Of a DNA stretch of 19,017 bases, positions 6,971 to 15,083 are shown piece after piece. The notes under the pieces were generated by a model. It was not told the origin of the DNA. It saw nothing but the letters and a program-made list of their open reading frames with translations, and did no database searches. The stretch comes from an uncultured Eubacteriales bacterium (GTDB lineage: Bacteria; Bacillota; Clostridia; Oscillospirales; Oscillospiraceae). The first letter of the stretch is position 1; every line of letters starts with the position of its first letter. The stretch covers positions 1 to 19,017 of the forward strand of contig URDK01000052.1 in assembly GCA_900546485.1 (NCBI GenBank). The letters are read 5' to 3'. The translations under genes were made by a program, and so were the position numbers.

Positions 6971-7171
6971 GCATCCAACTCCTGCGCGCTTTGCGCGCGA
7001 ATGAAAGTTTCGTCCACCTTTTCAAAGGTGGTGGAGTCCTTAAGGCAAAGCCTCTGGCCGCGCTCCGCTTAAGCGCGGAACTCCCCTATGTGCTCAAATA
7101 AGATCAGGAAGGGGGTCCAAGGTGGAAACCCTATCAAGGAGTTTCCCCCATTCTTGCTTGATGTGGGCCCT
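6971..7171. repeat. Hairpin-rich intergenic repeat splitting the operon
   Basis: This 201-base gap between two co-directional genes holds four fold-back units: GCGCGC-TTT-GCGCGC (6984-6998), CCACCTT/AAGGTGG (7014-7031), CCGCGCT/AGCGCGG around the palindrome CGCTTAAGCG (7058-7078), and GGAAAC/GTTTCC flanked by runs of G and C (7111-7149). Short reading frames cross it but none has a convincing ribosome binding site. The wording (CCACCTTTTCAAAGGTGG, AGTTTCCCCC) resembles a dispersed intergenic repeat I remember from Oscillospiraceae genomes; that is from memory, since only one copy is present here. It may act as a weak terminator or mRNA-processing element before the COG2509 gene. Confidence 0.55.
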
Positions 7172-8383
7172 TCACTTCCCCAGATGCCCGGCCAAAACTC
7201 CGCTGGCCCAGGCCCACTGGAGGTTGTAGCCGCCGCAGTCGCCGTCGATGTCGAGCACCTCGCCGCAGGCGAAAAGGCGTGGGCAGAGGCGGCTCTCGAG
7301 GGTCCGGGGGTTAAATTCAGAGGTGCGTATCCCGCCCGCGGTGACCTGGGCGTTGGCAAAGCCCTCCGTGCCGCGCACGGGCAGCTTGAACCGCTTGCAG
7401 GACCCGGTCACGGAGCGGAGTTCGTGCTCAGAGAGCCCTGAAAGCGGCTTTGCAGCGTCGATGTCTGCGTATTTTATCAGCATCCGGCCCAATCGGTTGT
7501 GGACGCTGCCCGTGAGCAGCTCCGAGGCCGGGAGCTCCGGGGCGGTCTTTGCCCGGTTTTGCAGGTGCGCGAGCACCTCCGCCGGAGTGTAGTCCCGCAG
7601 AAAGTCTATCTCGAGCTCCATCTTAGCGTCGCCCGCCTCGGAGACCGCGCGGGAGACGTCGAAGGCCGCCGGGCCGGAGACGCCCGTCTCCGTGAAGAGC
7701 AGCTCGCCGCAGCTCTCCGCCAGCAGCGCGCCGCGCGAGAGCACGCGGAGGGCGCAGTCGGCCTTGATGCCCTTGAGCGAGCGCGGATACATGGGCTCCG
7801 TCGTTATCTGCACCAGCGCGGGGCGCAGGGCCGTGCGGGTGTGGCCCAGGGCCTTCAAAAGCTCATAGCCGTCCCGGCCTCCGCCGAGCTTCTCGCCCGC
7901 GAGGCCGCCGCAGGCGACGACTACGGCGTCAAAGCTCCGCTTGTCGCCGCTCTCCGTGGTCACGGAGTAGCCGGAGCCGCCGCGCCTGAGCTCGCGCACA
8001 CGGTCGCCCGCGATGAGCTCCACGCCAGCGGCATCCAGGGCCTGGCGCAGCACGTCCACGACGCTGTTGGCCGAGTTCGAGAGCGGATAGACACGCCCGC
8101 CCCACTCCTCGCGCGCGAGGAGGCCGAGACCGCGGAAAAAGTCAAGCGCCGCCTCGCTCGGGAAGGCCTCAAGGGCTGGACGCACGAAGTCCGGGGCCTC
8201 GCCGTGGTAGTTCGACGGCCCGGCCCCGGTGTTGGTGAGGTTGCAGCGGCCGTTGCCGGTGGCCATGAGCTTGCGGCCAACGCGGGCCTGACGCTCGTAG
8301 AGTGTCACCTCATGTCCCAGCCGCGCCGCAGTGAGCGCCGCCGTCATGCCGGAGGCGCCCGCGCCTATGACCGCGGCTCTCAC
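7172..8383 (-). CDS. BaiN/RdsA-type NAD(P)/FAD-dependent oxidoreductase (HI0933-like)
   Basis: A 403-residue flavoprotein of the HI0933/YtfP/YhiN group, often annotated BaiN/RdsA-like. The N-terminal Rossmann motif GAGASG is at residues 7-12, followed by YERQARVGRKLMATGNGRCN, whose KLMATGNGRCNLTN is the family signature. VVACGG (~170) marks the second FAD contact. The C-terminal DIDGDCGGYNLQWAWASG is the closing signature. The start is GTG at 8383, overlapping the TGA of the upstream kinase gene as GTGA. In some Clostridia BaiN is linked to bile-acid 7-dehydroxylation, but no other bai gene is here and members are widespread in bacteria without that pathway, so no such role should be read in. 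It ends the pyc-hemZ-kinase block, before the repeat-bearing gap. Confidence 0.9.
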   Translation of the reverse strand: MRAAVIGAGASGMTAALTAARLGHEVTLYERQARVGRKLMATGNGRCNLTNTGAGPSNYHGEAPDFVRPALEAFPSEAALDFFRGLGLLAREEWGGRVYPLSNSANSVVDVLRQALDAAGVELIAGDRVRELRRGGSGYSVTTESGDKRSFDAVVVACGGLAGEKLGGGRDGYELLKALGHTRTALRPALVQITTEPMYPRSLKGIKADCALRVLSRGALLAESCGELLFTETGVSGPAAFDVSRAVSEAGDAKMELEIDFLRDYTPAEVLAHLQNRAKTAPELPASELLTGSVHNRLGRMLIKYADIDAAKPLSGLSEHELRSVTGSCKRFKLPVRGTEGFANAQVTAGGIRTSEFNPRTLESRLCPRLFACGEVLDIDGDCGGYNLQWAWASGVLAGHLGK

Positions 8384-9324
8384 TGCTCGTAGATGCCGCC
8401 GCCGATGAACTCGCGGACCAGCGAGTCGGGCGCGACAAGGTCGTTGTCGATGTGGCCGAAGAGCTGGATGGCCGGAAGGACCTGTTTGAGCTCGTCATAG
8501 CGCTCGATGCCCTCGGGAATGGAGGAGAAGAGCTCCGTGGCGATGTGGTTCATGACCGGCAGCTCGTACTCGAGCGCGGTGTCCAGCATGAGGTTGGCCT
8601 TGTTCTTGAAGGGGCTGATGTAGAGCTTTTCGCCGCGGCGGACGTTGGCCCACATGGCGAGCGTCTGCGCCGGGTCGTAGGCGCGGAAGAGCTTGTCGCG
8701 CACCGTGCGGCGCACGAGGCGCATCCAGGTGCCCTTGAACACCACGCTGCCCTCGAATTCGACGTTGGAGCGCGCGGAGATGTAGAGCTTGAAGGCCTCG
8801 GGGTGCTGGGAGGTGATGTCGTCGTTGAGCGCGTGTATGCCCTCGAAGATGACGATCTCGTCCTTTTGGAGCTTGAGCGACTTGGAGGGCTCGAGCACGC
8901 GCATCTGGCGGGCAAACTCGTACTTGGGCACGAGTATCCTCTCACCGCGCGCGAGCTTGGTGAAGTGCTCGTTCAAAAGCTCCATGTCCATGCACTTGGG
9001 GCTCTCAAAGTCGATGCCGCCCTCCTTGGTGCGCGGCGCGGTGGCGGGGTCGACGGTGCGGAAATAGTTGTCCATGCTGATGGTGTAGGTCCTGATCCCG
9101 CGCTTTGTCAGCTCCTCCTCGATTTTTTGAGCTGTGGTCGTCTTTCCGCTGCCCGAGGGGCCGGAGAGCAGCACAATGGGGCTTGCCTTGAGGTTATTCG
9201 CTATCATGTCCGCCGCGCCGCTGATCTTTGCGGCGTAGCGCGCGTCGCAGTCGGCGAGGAACTCCTTCGGGTCGGCTACGGTGCGGTAGTTTATCTCCTT
9301 CAAGCTAAACGCCATAGAACTCAC
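8380..9324 (-). CDS. Uridine kinase-like nucleoside kinase
   Basis: A P-loop nucleoside kinase of the uridine kinase/phosphoribulokinase class, which would phosphorylate uridine or cytidine for salvage. Walker A SGPSGSGKTTTA includes Gly55-Thr62. SMDNYF (~85-90) is the substrate-binding DxxxF/Y region and VIFEGIHALND the strand carrying the catalytic-site glutamate. An R-R-T-V-R-D segment (~207-213) fits the lid arginines. Many clostridial relatives are ~550 residues with N-terminal TGS and threonyl-tRNA-synthetase-like domains; this one has only a ~45-residue lead. The start is uncertain. GTG at 9324 and ATG at 9315 are in frame, both inside the end of hemZ: the GTG has GGAAAGGA just upstream, the ATG has AGGTGA. 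The stop overlaps the next gene as GTGA. Confidence 0.85.
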   Translation of the reverse strand: MSSMAFSLKEINYRTVADPKEFLADCDARYAAKISGAADMIANNLKASPIVLLSGPSGSGKTTTAQKIEEELTKRGIRTYTISMDNYFRTVDPATAPRTKEGGIDFESPKCMDMELLNEHFTKLARGERILVPKYEFARQMRVLEPSKSLKLQKDEIVIFEGIHALNDDITSQHPEAFKLYISARSNVEFEGSVVFKGTWMRLVRRTVRDKLFRAYDPAQTLAMWANVRRGEKLYISPFKNKANLMLDTALEYELPVMNHIATELFSSIPEGIERYDELKQVLPAIQLFGHIDNDLVAPDSLVREFIGGGIYEQ

Positions 9325-10774
9325 CTATCCTTTCCTTCCCGGCGGCAAAGCCGGGGGCGGCGTTTATGTATTCCTGGGGGTATTTGGGCGCGATGAAGCG
9401 CTTTATCTGCCTGCCGTCGGCGGAGACGAGCTTGGTGGAGCCGCCCGCGCCCATGGCGATGATGGAGCACAGCTCCTCCATGATGCAGATGTTGTAGAGG
9501 TTCTCCGTGCCGGGCTTAGCCCAGCCGACGTTCTCAAAGCCGCCGGCCATGTTCTTCTGGCGGTAGAGGTAGTAGGGCTCGTAGCCCGCCCCGTCAAGGC
9601 GGCTCATCGCCTCGTCGAGCATAGCGCGCACCTCATCCGCCGCAGGCAGGGGCCTGCCGGCAAGGGTGAGGCCGGAGCCGCGCTTGAGACTGAGCGTGTG
9701 CACGGTTATGTTCTCCGGCGCGAGGGCGAGCACCTCGTCCAGCGTGCGGGAAAAGCCCTCCGGCGTGTCCGTGGGCAGGCCGGCGATGAGGTCCATGTTG
9801 ACTTCGAGCCCGCCGCATTTGCGCACGAGGGCGAGCGCGTCCACGATGTCCTGCGCCGTGTGGCGGCGGCCTATGGCCTCGAGGACGGAGTCCGACATGG
9901 TCTGCGGGTTCACGCTGACCCGGCCCACGCCGTGGTCGCGGAGCGTCTCGAGCTTGTCGAGGCTTATCGTGTCCGGCCGCCCGGCCTCGACGGTGTACTC
10001 CCGCAGCGCCGAGAGGTCAAACTCGCGCTCGAGCTTGGCGCAGAGCCGCTCGAGCTGGGCGGCTGAGAGCGTGGTGGGCGTGCCTCCGCCCATGTAGATG
10101 GAGACCGGCTGGAGCCCGGCGCGACGCACCTCGGCGGCAGTGGCCTCGATGTCGAGCATCAGCGCGTCCATGAAGGGATCGATGAGCTTCATGCTCTTTT
10201 CCACCGACTGGCTGACGAAGCTGCAATAGGCGCAGCGCGTGGGGCAGAAGGGGATGCCGACGTAGAGGCAGACGTCCCGCTCGCCCAGGCTCCGCTCGGC
10301 CTTCTGGGCCGCGAGGGCGGAGTCGAGGCAGAGCCGGGCGCGCTCCTCGGAGACGAAGTATTCGCGCTTGAAGCGGCTCTTTGCCGCACGGGGGGAGAGC
10401 CCCTCGCGCAGATAGCCGTCCATGAGCTTGGCCGGGCGCACGCCGGAGAGGCTGCCCCACTCAGGCTTCGGCAGTCCGGAGGCGAGCGCTGCGCGGTAAA
10501 AGGCGAGCTTCACGATGCGGTTAGTGTACCCCACCGTCTCAAACTCGCCCGTTAGGCGGGAATTCTCCACCTGGGCGCGGCCGTGATAGCCCACGCCGCC
10601 GCGCACGAGCAGGGCGGAGCAGACGGTATACCGTCCGCCCCGCGTGACCGTGAGCTCACAGCGGTCGCCGGAGGGAGGACCCTCGGCGTACTCGGGCTTT
10701 TCGCCGGGAAAGAGCATGAGCAGGGTCTGCTCCGCCGCATAGCGGCAGTCGTGGCCCGAAAAATAGAGTTTCAT
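9305..10774 (-). CDS. hemZ: Coproporphyrinogen dehydrogenase-like radical SAM protein HemZ
   Basis: A 489-residue HemN-family radical SAM enzyme with the N-terminal extension typical of HemZ. That extension (about residues 1-165) includes YTNRIVKLAFYRAL-like and SGVRPAKLMDGYL segments. The iron-sulfur motif is Cys177, Cys181 and Cys184 (FCPTRCAYCSF), followed by IYMGGGTPTTLS and the HemN motifs VNPQTMSDSVLEAIGRRH and VNMDLIAGLP. HemZ is annotated as an anaerobic coproporphyrinogen oxidase, but no other heme gene is here, so a related radical-SAM role is possible. The ATG at 10774 shares a base with the TAA of pyruvate carboxylase (TAATG), implying re-initiation coupling. The C-terminus holds the usual YNICIMEELCSIIAMGAGG block. 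It is complete. Confidence 0.92.
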   Translation of the reverse strand: MKLYFSGHDCRYAAEQTLLMLFPGEKPEYAEGPPSGDRCELTVTRGGRYTVCSALLVRGGVGYHGRAQVENSRLTGEFETVGYTNRIVKLAFYRAALASGLPKPEWGSLSGVRPAKLMDGYLREGLSPRAAKSRFKREYFVSEERARLCLDSALAAQKAERSLGERDVCLYVGIPFCPTRCAYCSFVSQSVEKSMKLIDPFMDALMLDIEATAAEVRRAGLQPVSIYMGGGTPTTLSAAQLERLCAKLEREFDLSALREYTVEAGRPDTISLDKLETLRDHGVGRVSVNPQTMSDSVLEAIGRRHTAQDIVDALALVRKCGGLEVNMDLIAGLPTDTPEGFSRTLDEVLALAPENITVHTLSLKRGSGLTLAGRPLPAADEVRAMLDEAMSRLDGAGYEPYYLYRQKNMAGGFENVGWAKPGTENLYNICIMEELCSIIAMGAGGSTKLVSADGRQIKRFIAPKYPQEYINAAPGFAAGKERIGEFYGV

Positions 10775-13700
10775 TATACCACCGTCATGAGCAGCTCGCC
10801 GGCCTTGACCGTGTGGCCGGGCTCGATGAACACCTCACCGACCTTGCCGTCCGTCAGCGCGACGACGCTCGTTTCCATTTTCATTGCCTCGATTATGGCG
10901 ACGACCTGGTTGACCTTGACCTCGTCGCCGGGCTTTACGCTGACCTTGGATACCATGCCGGGGATGGAGGCACCGATCTGGCTCTTGTCGCTGGGATCGG
11001 CCATGGTGACCTTGCGGGCCGTGTCGGGCGCCTGGGGATCGGGCACGGCGACCTCGCGGCGGGAGCCGTTGAGCTCAAACTGCACGTTGCGTGTGCCGTC
11101 CTCGTTCCTGTCGCCGAGGCCGAGGTACTTGATGACGAGGGTCTTGCCGTCCTCGATGTTTATCTGTGTGGTCTCGCCGACGGCCATGCCGTTGAAGAAA
11201 ACATGGCTGCCCATGCGCATGATGTAGCCGTACTCCTTGCGGTGCGTGAAGTAGTCCTCGAGTACCTTCGGGTACATGGCGTAGGAGATGAGGCCGCGGC
11301 GGCTGGGGTCGGGGGTGTATTTCTGGACTTCGGCGCGCACGGCATCCCAGTCCACGGGCGGCAGCAGCTCGCCGGGGCGGCAGGTTATCGGCTTCTCGCC
11401 CTTGAGCACGACGCGCTGCAGGTCCTCCGGGAAGCCGCAGGGCGGCTGGCCCATCATGCCCTTGAAGTAGCTCACGACGCTGTCCGGGAAGGCGAGGCTC
11501 TCGCCGCGCTCGACTATGTTCTCAGGCGTGAGGTCGTTCTGCACCATGAAGATGGCGAGGTCGCCGACCATCTTCGAGCTGGGCGTGACCTTGATGATGT
11601 CGCCGAGCATGTCGTTGACGGTGCGGTACATCTCCTTGACGTCGTCAAAGCGGTGGCCGAGGCCGAGGGCTTCGACCTGGGGCTGGAGGTTGGTGTACTG
11701 GCCGCCGGGTATCTCGTAGCGGTAGATGTCCGTGACCGGCACGCGCAGGCCCTTGTCGAAGCTGGCGTAGCGCTCGCGGATGTCGCTCCAGTAGTCGGAG
11801 AGCTTCTGCAGCCCGGCGGGGTCGATGCCGGTGTCGCGCTCCGTGCCGCGCAGGGCCTCGACGAGGGAGTTGATGCTCGGCTGGCTCGTGAGGCTGGAGA
11901 GGGGGCCGATGGCGCAGTCCACGATGTCCACGCCCGCCTCGGCGGCGAGGAGGTAGGAGGCTATCTGGTTGTCCGTGGTGTTGTGCGTGTGCAGGTGGAT
12001 GGGGATGCCTATCTCCTGCTTGAGCGTGGAGACCAGCTTCTTCGCGCCGTAGGGCTTGAGGAGGCCGGACATATCCTTTATGCAGAGCGTGTGCGCGCCG
12101 CGGCGCTCCAGCTCCTTGGCAAAGTCGACATAGTACTTGAGCGTGTACTTGTCGCGCTTGGGGTCGAGGATGTCGCCCGTGTAGCAGACCGTGGCCTCGA
12201 GCAGCTTGCCGGTCTTGAGTACGGCCTCCATGGCCGTCTCCATGCTCGGTATCCAGTTGAGCGAGTCGAAGACGCGGAAGACGTCGATACCTGCCTTGGC
12301 GCTCTCCTCGATGAAGGCGTGCACGAGATTGTCCGGGTAGCTGGCGTAGCCGACGAGGTTGCTCCCGCGCAGGAGCATCTGGAAGGGGATGTTCGGGATC
12401 TTCTCGCGCAGCATGACAAGGCGCTCCCAGGGGGACTCATAGAGGAAGCGATAGGCGGTGTCGAAGGTTGCGCCGCCCCACATCTCGAGGGAGAAGCAGT
12501 CGGCCATGAAGTCCGCCGTGCCCTCAGCGCCCTTGACCATGTCGCGGGTGCGCATGCGGGTGGAGAGCAGGCTCTGGTGCGCGTCGCGCATCGTGGTGTC
12601 GGTGACGAGCAGCTTCTTCTGCTCGAGCACCCACTTGCTGACGGCCTCGGGGCCCTCGGTGTCCAGCAGGTGCTTGAGACCCATCTCCGCCGTGACTTCG
12701 CGCGTGGGCTGGGGATAGCGCGGGGCGGGGTACTCGCGGCGTTCCGCGTCCGGGTTCTGGACCTGGATGTTCGCGATGTATTTGAGCACGCGCGTGGCGC
12801 GGTCGCGGCTCTCCTCGATGTCGAAGAGCTCCGGCGTCTCGTCGATGAACTTGGTGTGGCACTTGCCGTTTATGAAGGTGGGGTGGTTGAGAATGTTGGT
12901 GACGAAGGAGATGTTCGTCTTGACGCCCCTGACGTGCTCCTCGTTGATGGCGCGGCGAGCCTTGCGGCACACGGCCTCAAAGGTGCGGTCCCAGCTGGTG
13001 ACCTTGACGAGCAGGGAGTCGTAGTAGGGGCTTATCTCCGCGCCCGCGGCCGCGTTGCCGCCGTCGAGGCGGACGCCAAAGCCGCCGCCGGAGCGGTAGG
13101 AGACGATCTTGCCGTTATCCGGCGCGAAGTTGTTCTTCGGGTCCTCGGTGGTGACGCGGCACTGGATGGCGTAGCCGTTCAGGTGCAGGTCACTCTGCTT
13201 CCTGATGCCGATGCGGGGATCGCTGAGGGGACAGCCCTCGGCGATCAGAATCTGAGAGCGCACCAGGTCCACGCCCGTCACCATCTCGGTGACGGTGTGC
13301 TCGACCTGGATGCGCGGGTTCATCTCGATGAAGTAGTGGTTGCCGCTCTTGTCCACGAGGAACTCGACCGTGCCCGCGTTCACATAGTGTACCGCCTCGG
13401 CGATCTTGACGGCGTCGGCGTGGAGCTTCTCGCGCACCTCGGGTGCGACGCTCCAGGCCGGGGCGAACTCGACGACCTTCTGGTAGCGCCGCTGGAGGGA
13501 GCAGTCGCGCTCGCCCAGGTGGCGGACGCAGCCGTGCTCGTCGGCGAGGATCTGCACCTCGATGTGCTTGGGCTCGACGAGGTACTTCTCCATGAAGATG
13601 CTGTCGTCGCCGAAGGCCTTGCGGGCCTCGTTCGAGACCAGCTCAAAGGCCGGTGCCACGTCCTCGGGCTTCTCGCAAAGACGCATGCCGCGCCCGCCGC

Positions 13701-14202
13701 CGCCCGCGGCGGCCTTGAGGATGACGGGGAAGCCGAACTCCTTCGCCTTGGCCAGTGCCTCCTCGGCGTTCTTCAGCGGCTCGCGCGTGCCGGGGATGAC
13801 GGGTACGCCGCAGGCCACGGCTATCTTTTTGGCTTCGAGTTTGTCGCCCATCTTGGCGAGCACGCTGCTCGGGGGGCCTATGAACTTTATCCCGGCGTCC
13901 TCGCAGGCCTTGGCGAAGGCTGCGTTTTCGGAAAGGAAGCCGTAGCCCGGGTGGATGGCGTCCACGCCGCGCTTTTTCGCGAGAGCGATTATCTCGTCGA
14001 TGGCGAGGTATGCGCCGAGAGGGCTCAGGTGCTCGCCGATGAGGTAGGCCTCGTCCGCCTTGGTGCGGAAGAGGTTCATCGTGTCCTCCTTGGAGTAGAT
14101 GGCTACGGTGCGGATGTCGAGGTCATAGCAGGCACGGAAGATGCGGATGGCTATCTCGCCGCGGTTCGCGGCCATGACTTTTTCAAAGGGTCTCTGAAGC
14201 AT
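10774..14202 (-). CDS. pyc: Pyruvate carboxylase
   Basis: A full-length single-chain pyruvate carboxylase (1142 residues), which makes oxaloacetate from pyruvate, bicarbonate and ATP using covalently held biotin. Domains in order: biotin carboxylase (about 1-450) with FPVILKAAAGGGGRGMR near residue 167 for ATP and FIEMNPRIQVEHTVTE with catalytic residues; carboxyltransferase from about 530 (VTDTTMRDAHQSLLSTRMR) to ~830, with HLHTHNTTD for metal binding; the tetramerisation/linker region; and a C-terminal biotinyl domain with EAMKM, Lys1108 being biotinylated. The ATG at 14202 follows AAGGAG at 14209-14214. The gap from proC is 67 bases without an obvious promoter or terminator, so it probably shares the proBAC transcript. 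It feeds aspartate and anaplerotic pathways; no biotin ligase is in the window. Confidence 0.97.
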   Translation of the reverse strand: MLQRPFEKVMAANRGEIAIRIFRACYDLDIRTVAIYSKEDTMNLFRTKADEAYLIGEHLSPLGAYLAIDEIIALAKKRGVDAIHPGYGFLSENAAFAKACEDAGIKFIGPPSSVLAKMGDKLEAKKIAVACGVPVIPGTREPLKNAEEALAKAKEFGFPVILKAAAGGGGRGMRLCEKPEDVAPAFELVSNEARKAFGDDSIFMEKYLVEPKHIEVQILADEHGCVRHLGERDCSLQRRYQKVVEFAPAWSVAPEVREKLHADAVKIAEAVHYVNAGTVEFLVDKSGNHYFIEMNPRIQVEHTVTEMVTGVDLVRSQILIAEGCPLSDPRIGIRKQSDLHLNGYAIQCRVTTEDPKNNFAPDNGKIVSYRSGGGFGVRLDGGNAAAGAEISPYYDSLLVKVTSWDRTFEAVCRKARRAINEEHVRGVKTNISFVTNILNHPTFINGKCHTKFIDETPELFDIEESRDRATRVLKYIANIQVQNPDAERREYPAPRYPQPTREVTAEMGLKHLLDTEGPEAVSKWVLEQKKLLVTDTTMRDAHQSLLSTRMRTRDMVKGAEGTADFMADCFSLEMWGGATFDTAYRFLYESPWERLVMLREKIPNIPFQMLLRGSNLVGYASYPDNLVHAFIEESAKAGIDVFRVFDSLNWIPSMETAMEAVLKTGKLLEATVCYTGDILDPKRDKYTLKYYVDFAKELERRGAHTLCIKDMSGLLKPYGAKKLVSTLKQEIGIPIHLHTHNTTDNQIASYLLAAEAGVDIVDCAIGPLSSLTSQPSINSLVEALRGTERDTGIDPAGLQKLSDYWSDIRERYASFDKGLRVPVTDIYRYEIPGGQYTNLQPQVEALGLGHRFDDVKEMYRTVNDMLGDIIKVTPSSKMVGDLAIFMVQNDLTPENIVERGESLAFPDSVVSYFKGMMGQPPCGFPEDLQRVVLKGEKPITCRPGELLPPVDWDAVRAEVQKYTPDPSRRGLISYAMYPKVLEDYFTHRKEYGYIMRMGSHVFFNGMAVGETTQINIEDGKTLVIKYLGLGDRNEDGTRNVQFELNGSRREVAVPDPQAPDTARKVTMADPSDKSQIGASIPGMVSKVSVKPGDEVKVNQVVAIIEAMKMETSVVALTDGKVGEVFIEPGHTVKAGELLMTVV

Positions 14203-14269
14203 TGTCGTCTCCTTGTATCTTAAATTTTTTCTCTCTCATTTATCTCCTATCTCCGGCGCCGCCGAAGGC

Positions 14270-15070
14270 TCATTTGCCCTCGGCCAGCTCTTTCGAACGC
14301 GCTTTGTTGGCCCGGAAGCCGGTCTTTACGGCCTCGGGGAGGCCGAGCTCGCACATTGCCTTTATCGCGGCCTCGGTGGTGCCCTTTTTGGAGGTGATGC
14401 GCCGGCGGAGTTCCTCGGGCGGGACGTCCTCAGCCTCCAGCTGCCGCGCCGCGCCGATGAGCGTCTGGCGCGCGAGCATCGCGGCCTTTTCCGGGACCAT
14501 GCCGTCCTCTATCGCCGCGTCGCGCAGCGCCTCAGTGAGCAGATAGATATACGCCGCGCCGCTGCCGGAGAGGGCCGCCACGTCGTCGATCTCGCTCTCG
14601 TCTATCTTCACGGCCACGCCGCCGCAGGCAAAGATGCCGACGACCTTTTCCACGTCCGCGTCAGTTGCCGTCTTGCCCGGAGCCACGCCGGAGGCGCCGC
14701 AGCCGACGGACATCGCTATGTTCGGCATGACGCGCACGACCCTCGCCTGGGGGAAGGCCGCCTCTACCGCCGCTGTGCCTATGCCGGCCATGATGGTCAC
14801 CACCAGCGTGCCCGGGGCGATGAAGTCCCGGTACACCGGCGCGGCCTCGGGGAAGCTCTGGGGCTTGACGGCGATGACCACCGTGTCGGCCTCGCGTATC
14901 GCCTCAGGCGCCGAGGGCACGGCACCGTACATGGCCTGGACCTCGCCCGTGCTCTTCGGGTTGCGCGGGTTCACGACGAGGATGTCCCCGCCCGGCACAC
15001 CGTGGCGCACGAGGCCGCCGATTATGGCGCGCGCCATGCTGCCGCTGCCTATGAAAGCTGTCTTTCCCAT
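14270..15070 (-). CDS. proC: Pyrroline-5-carboxylate reductase
   Basis: ProC of 266 residues, the usual length, carrying out the last step of proline synthesis: NAD(P)H reduction of pyrroline-5-carboxylate. The N-terminal nucleotide motif is FIGSGSMARAI (about residues 6-16). VIAVKPQ and RVMPNIAMSVGCGASG are family blocks, ALSGSGAAYIY forms the substrate site and RRITSKKGTTEAAI the C-terminal signature. The ATG at 15070 follows GGGAGG at 15078-15083, which fills the 13-base gap after proA, so the three proline genes form one operon in pathway order. The protein is cytoplasmic and no feature looks damaged. The 67 bases between its stop and pyc contain a purine-rich run and no clear terminator. 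Confidence 0.96.
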   Translation of the reverse strand: MGKTAFIGSGSMARAIIGGLVRHGVPGGDILVVNPRNPKSTGEVQAMYGAVPSAPEAIREADTVVIAVKPQSFPEAAPVYRDFIAPGTLVVTIMAGIGTAAVEAAFPQARVVRVMPNIAMSVGCGASGVAPGKTATDADVEKVVGIFACGGVAVKIDESEIDDVAALSGSGAAYIYLLTEALRDAAIEDGMVPEKAAMLARQTLIGAARQLEAEDVPPEELRRRITSKKGTTEAAIKAMCELGLPEAVKTGFRANKARSKELAEGK

Positions 15071-15083
15071 GCTTTCGCCTCCC

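Noticed and set aside
6971..7171. Small protein gene or transposon remnant in the operon gap
   Set aside because: Frames crossing it lack ribosome binding sites and transposase motifs; the content is a series of inverted repeats.
7172..8383. Bile-acid dehydroxylation gene (bai cluster)
   Set aside because: Only a BaiN-like flavoprotein is present; the family is broad and no baiB, baiCD, baiE or other bai gene is nearby. The SDR at 4120-4902 has no specific hydroxysteroid signature that I can identify.
10813..14223. An 1136-codon open frame on the plus strand covering the entire pyruvate carboxylase gene
   Set aside because: It is the antisense shadow of a GC-rich gene with strong third-position bias; it has no ribosome binding site and no recognisable protein motifs, while the minus strand encodes a complete pyruvate carboxylase.
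14203..14269. Terminator between proC and pyc
   Set aside because: A weak CTTCGGC/GCCGGAG fold-back exists, but it has no U tract on the minus strand, only a purine-rich run before the pyc ribosome binding site.
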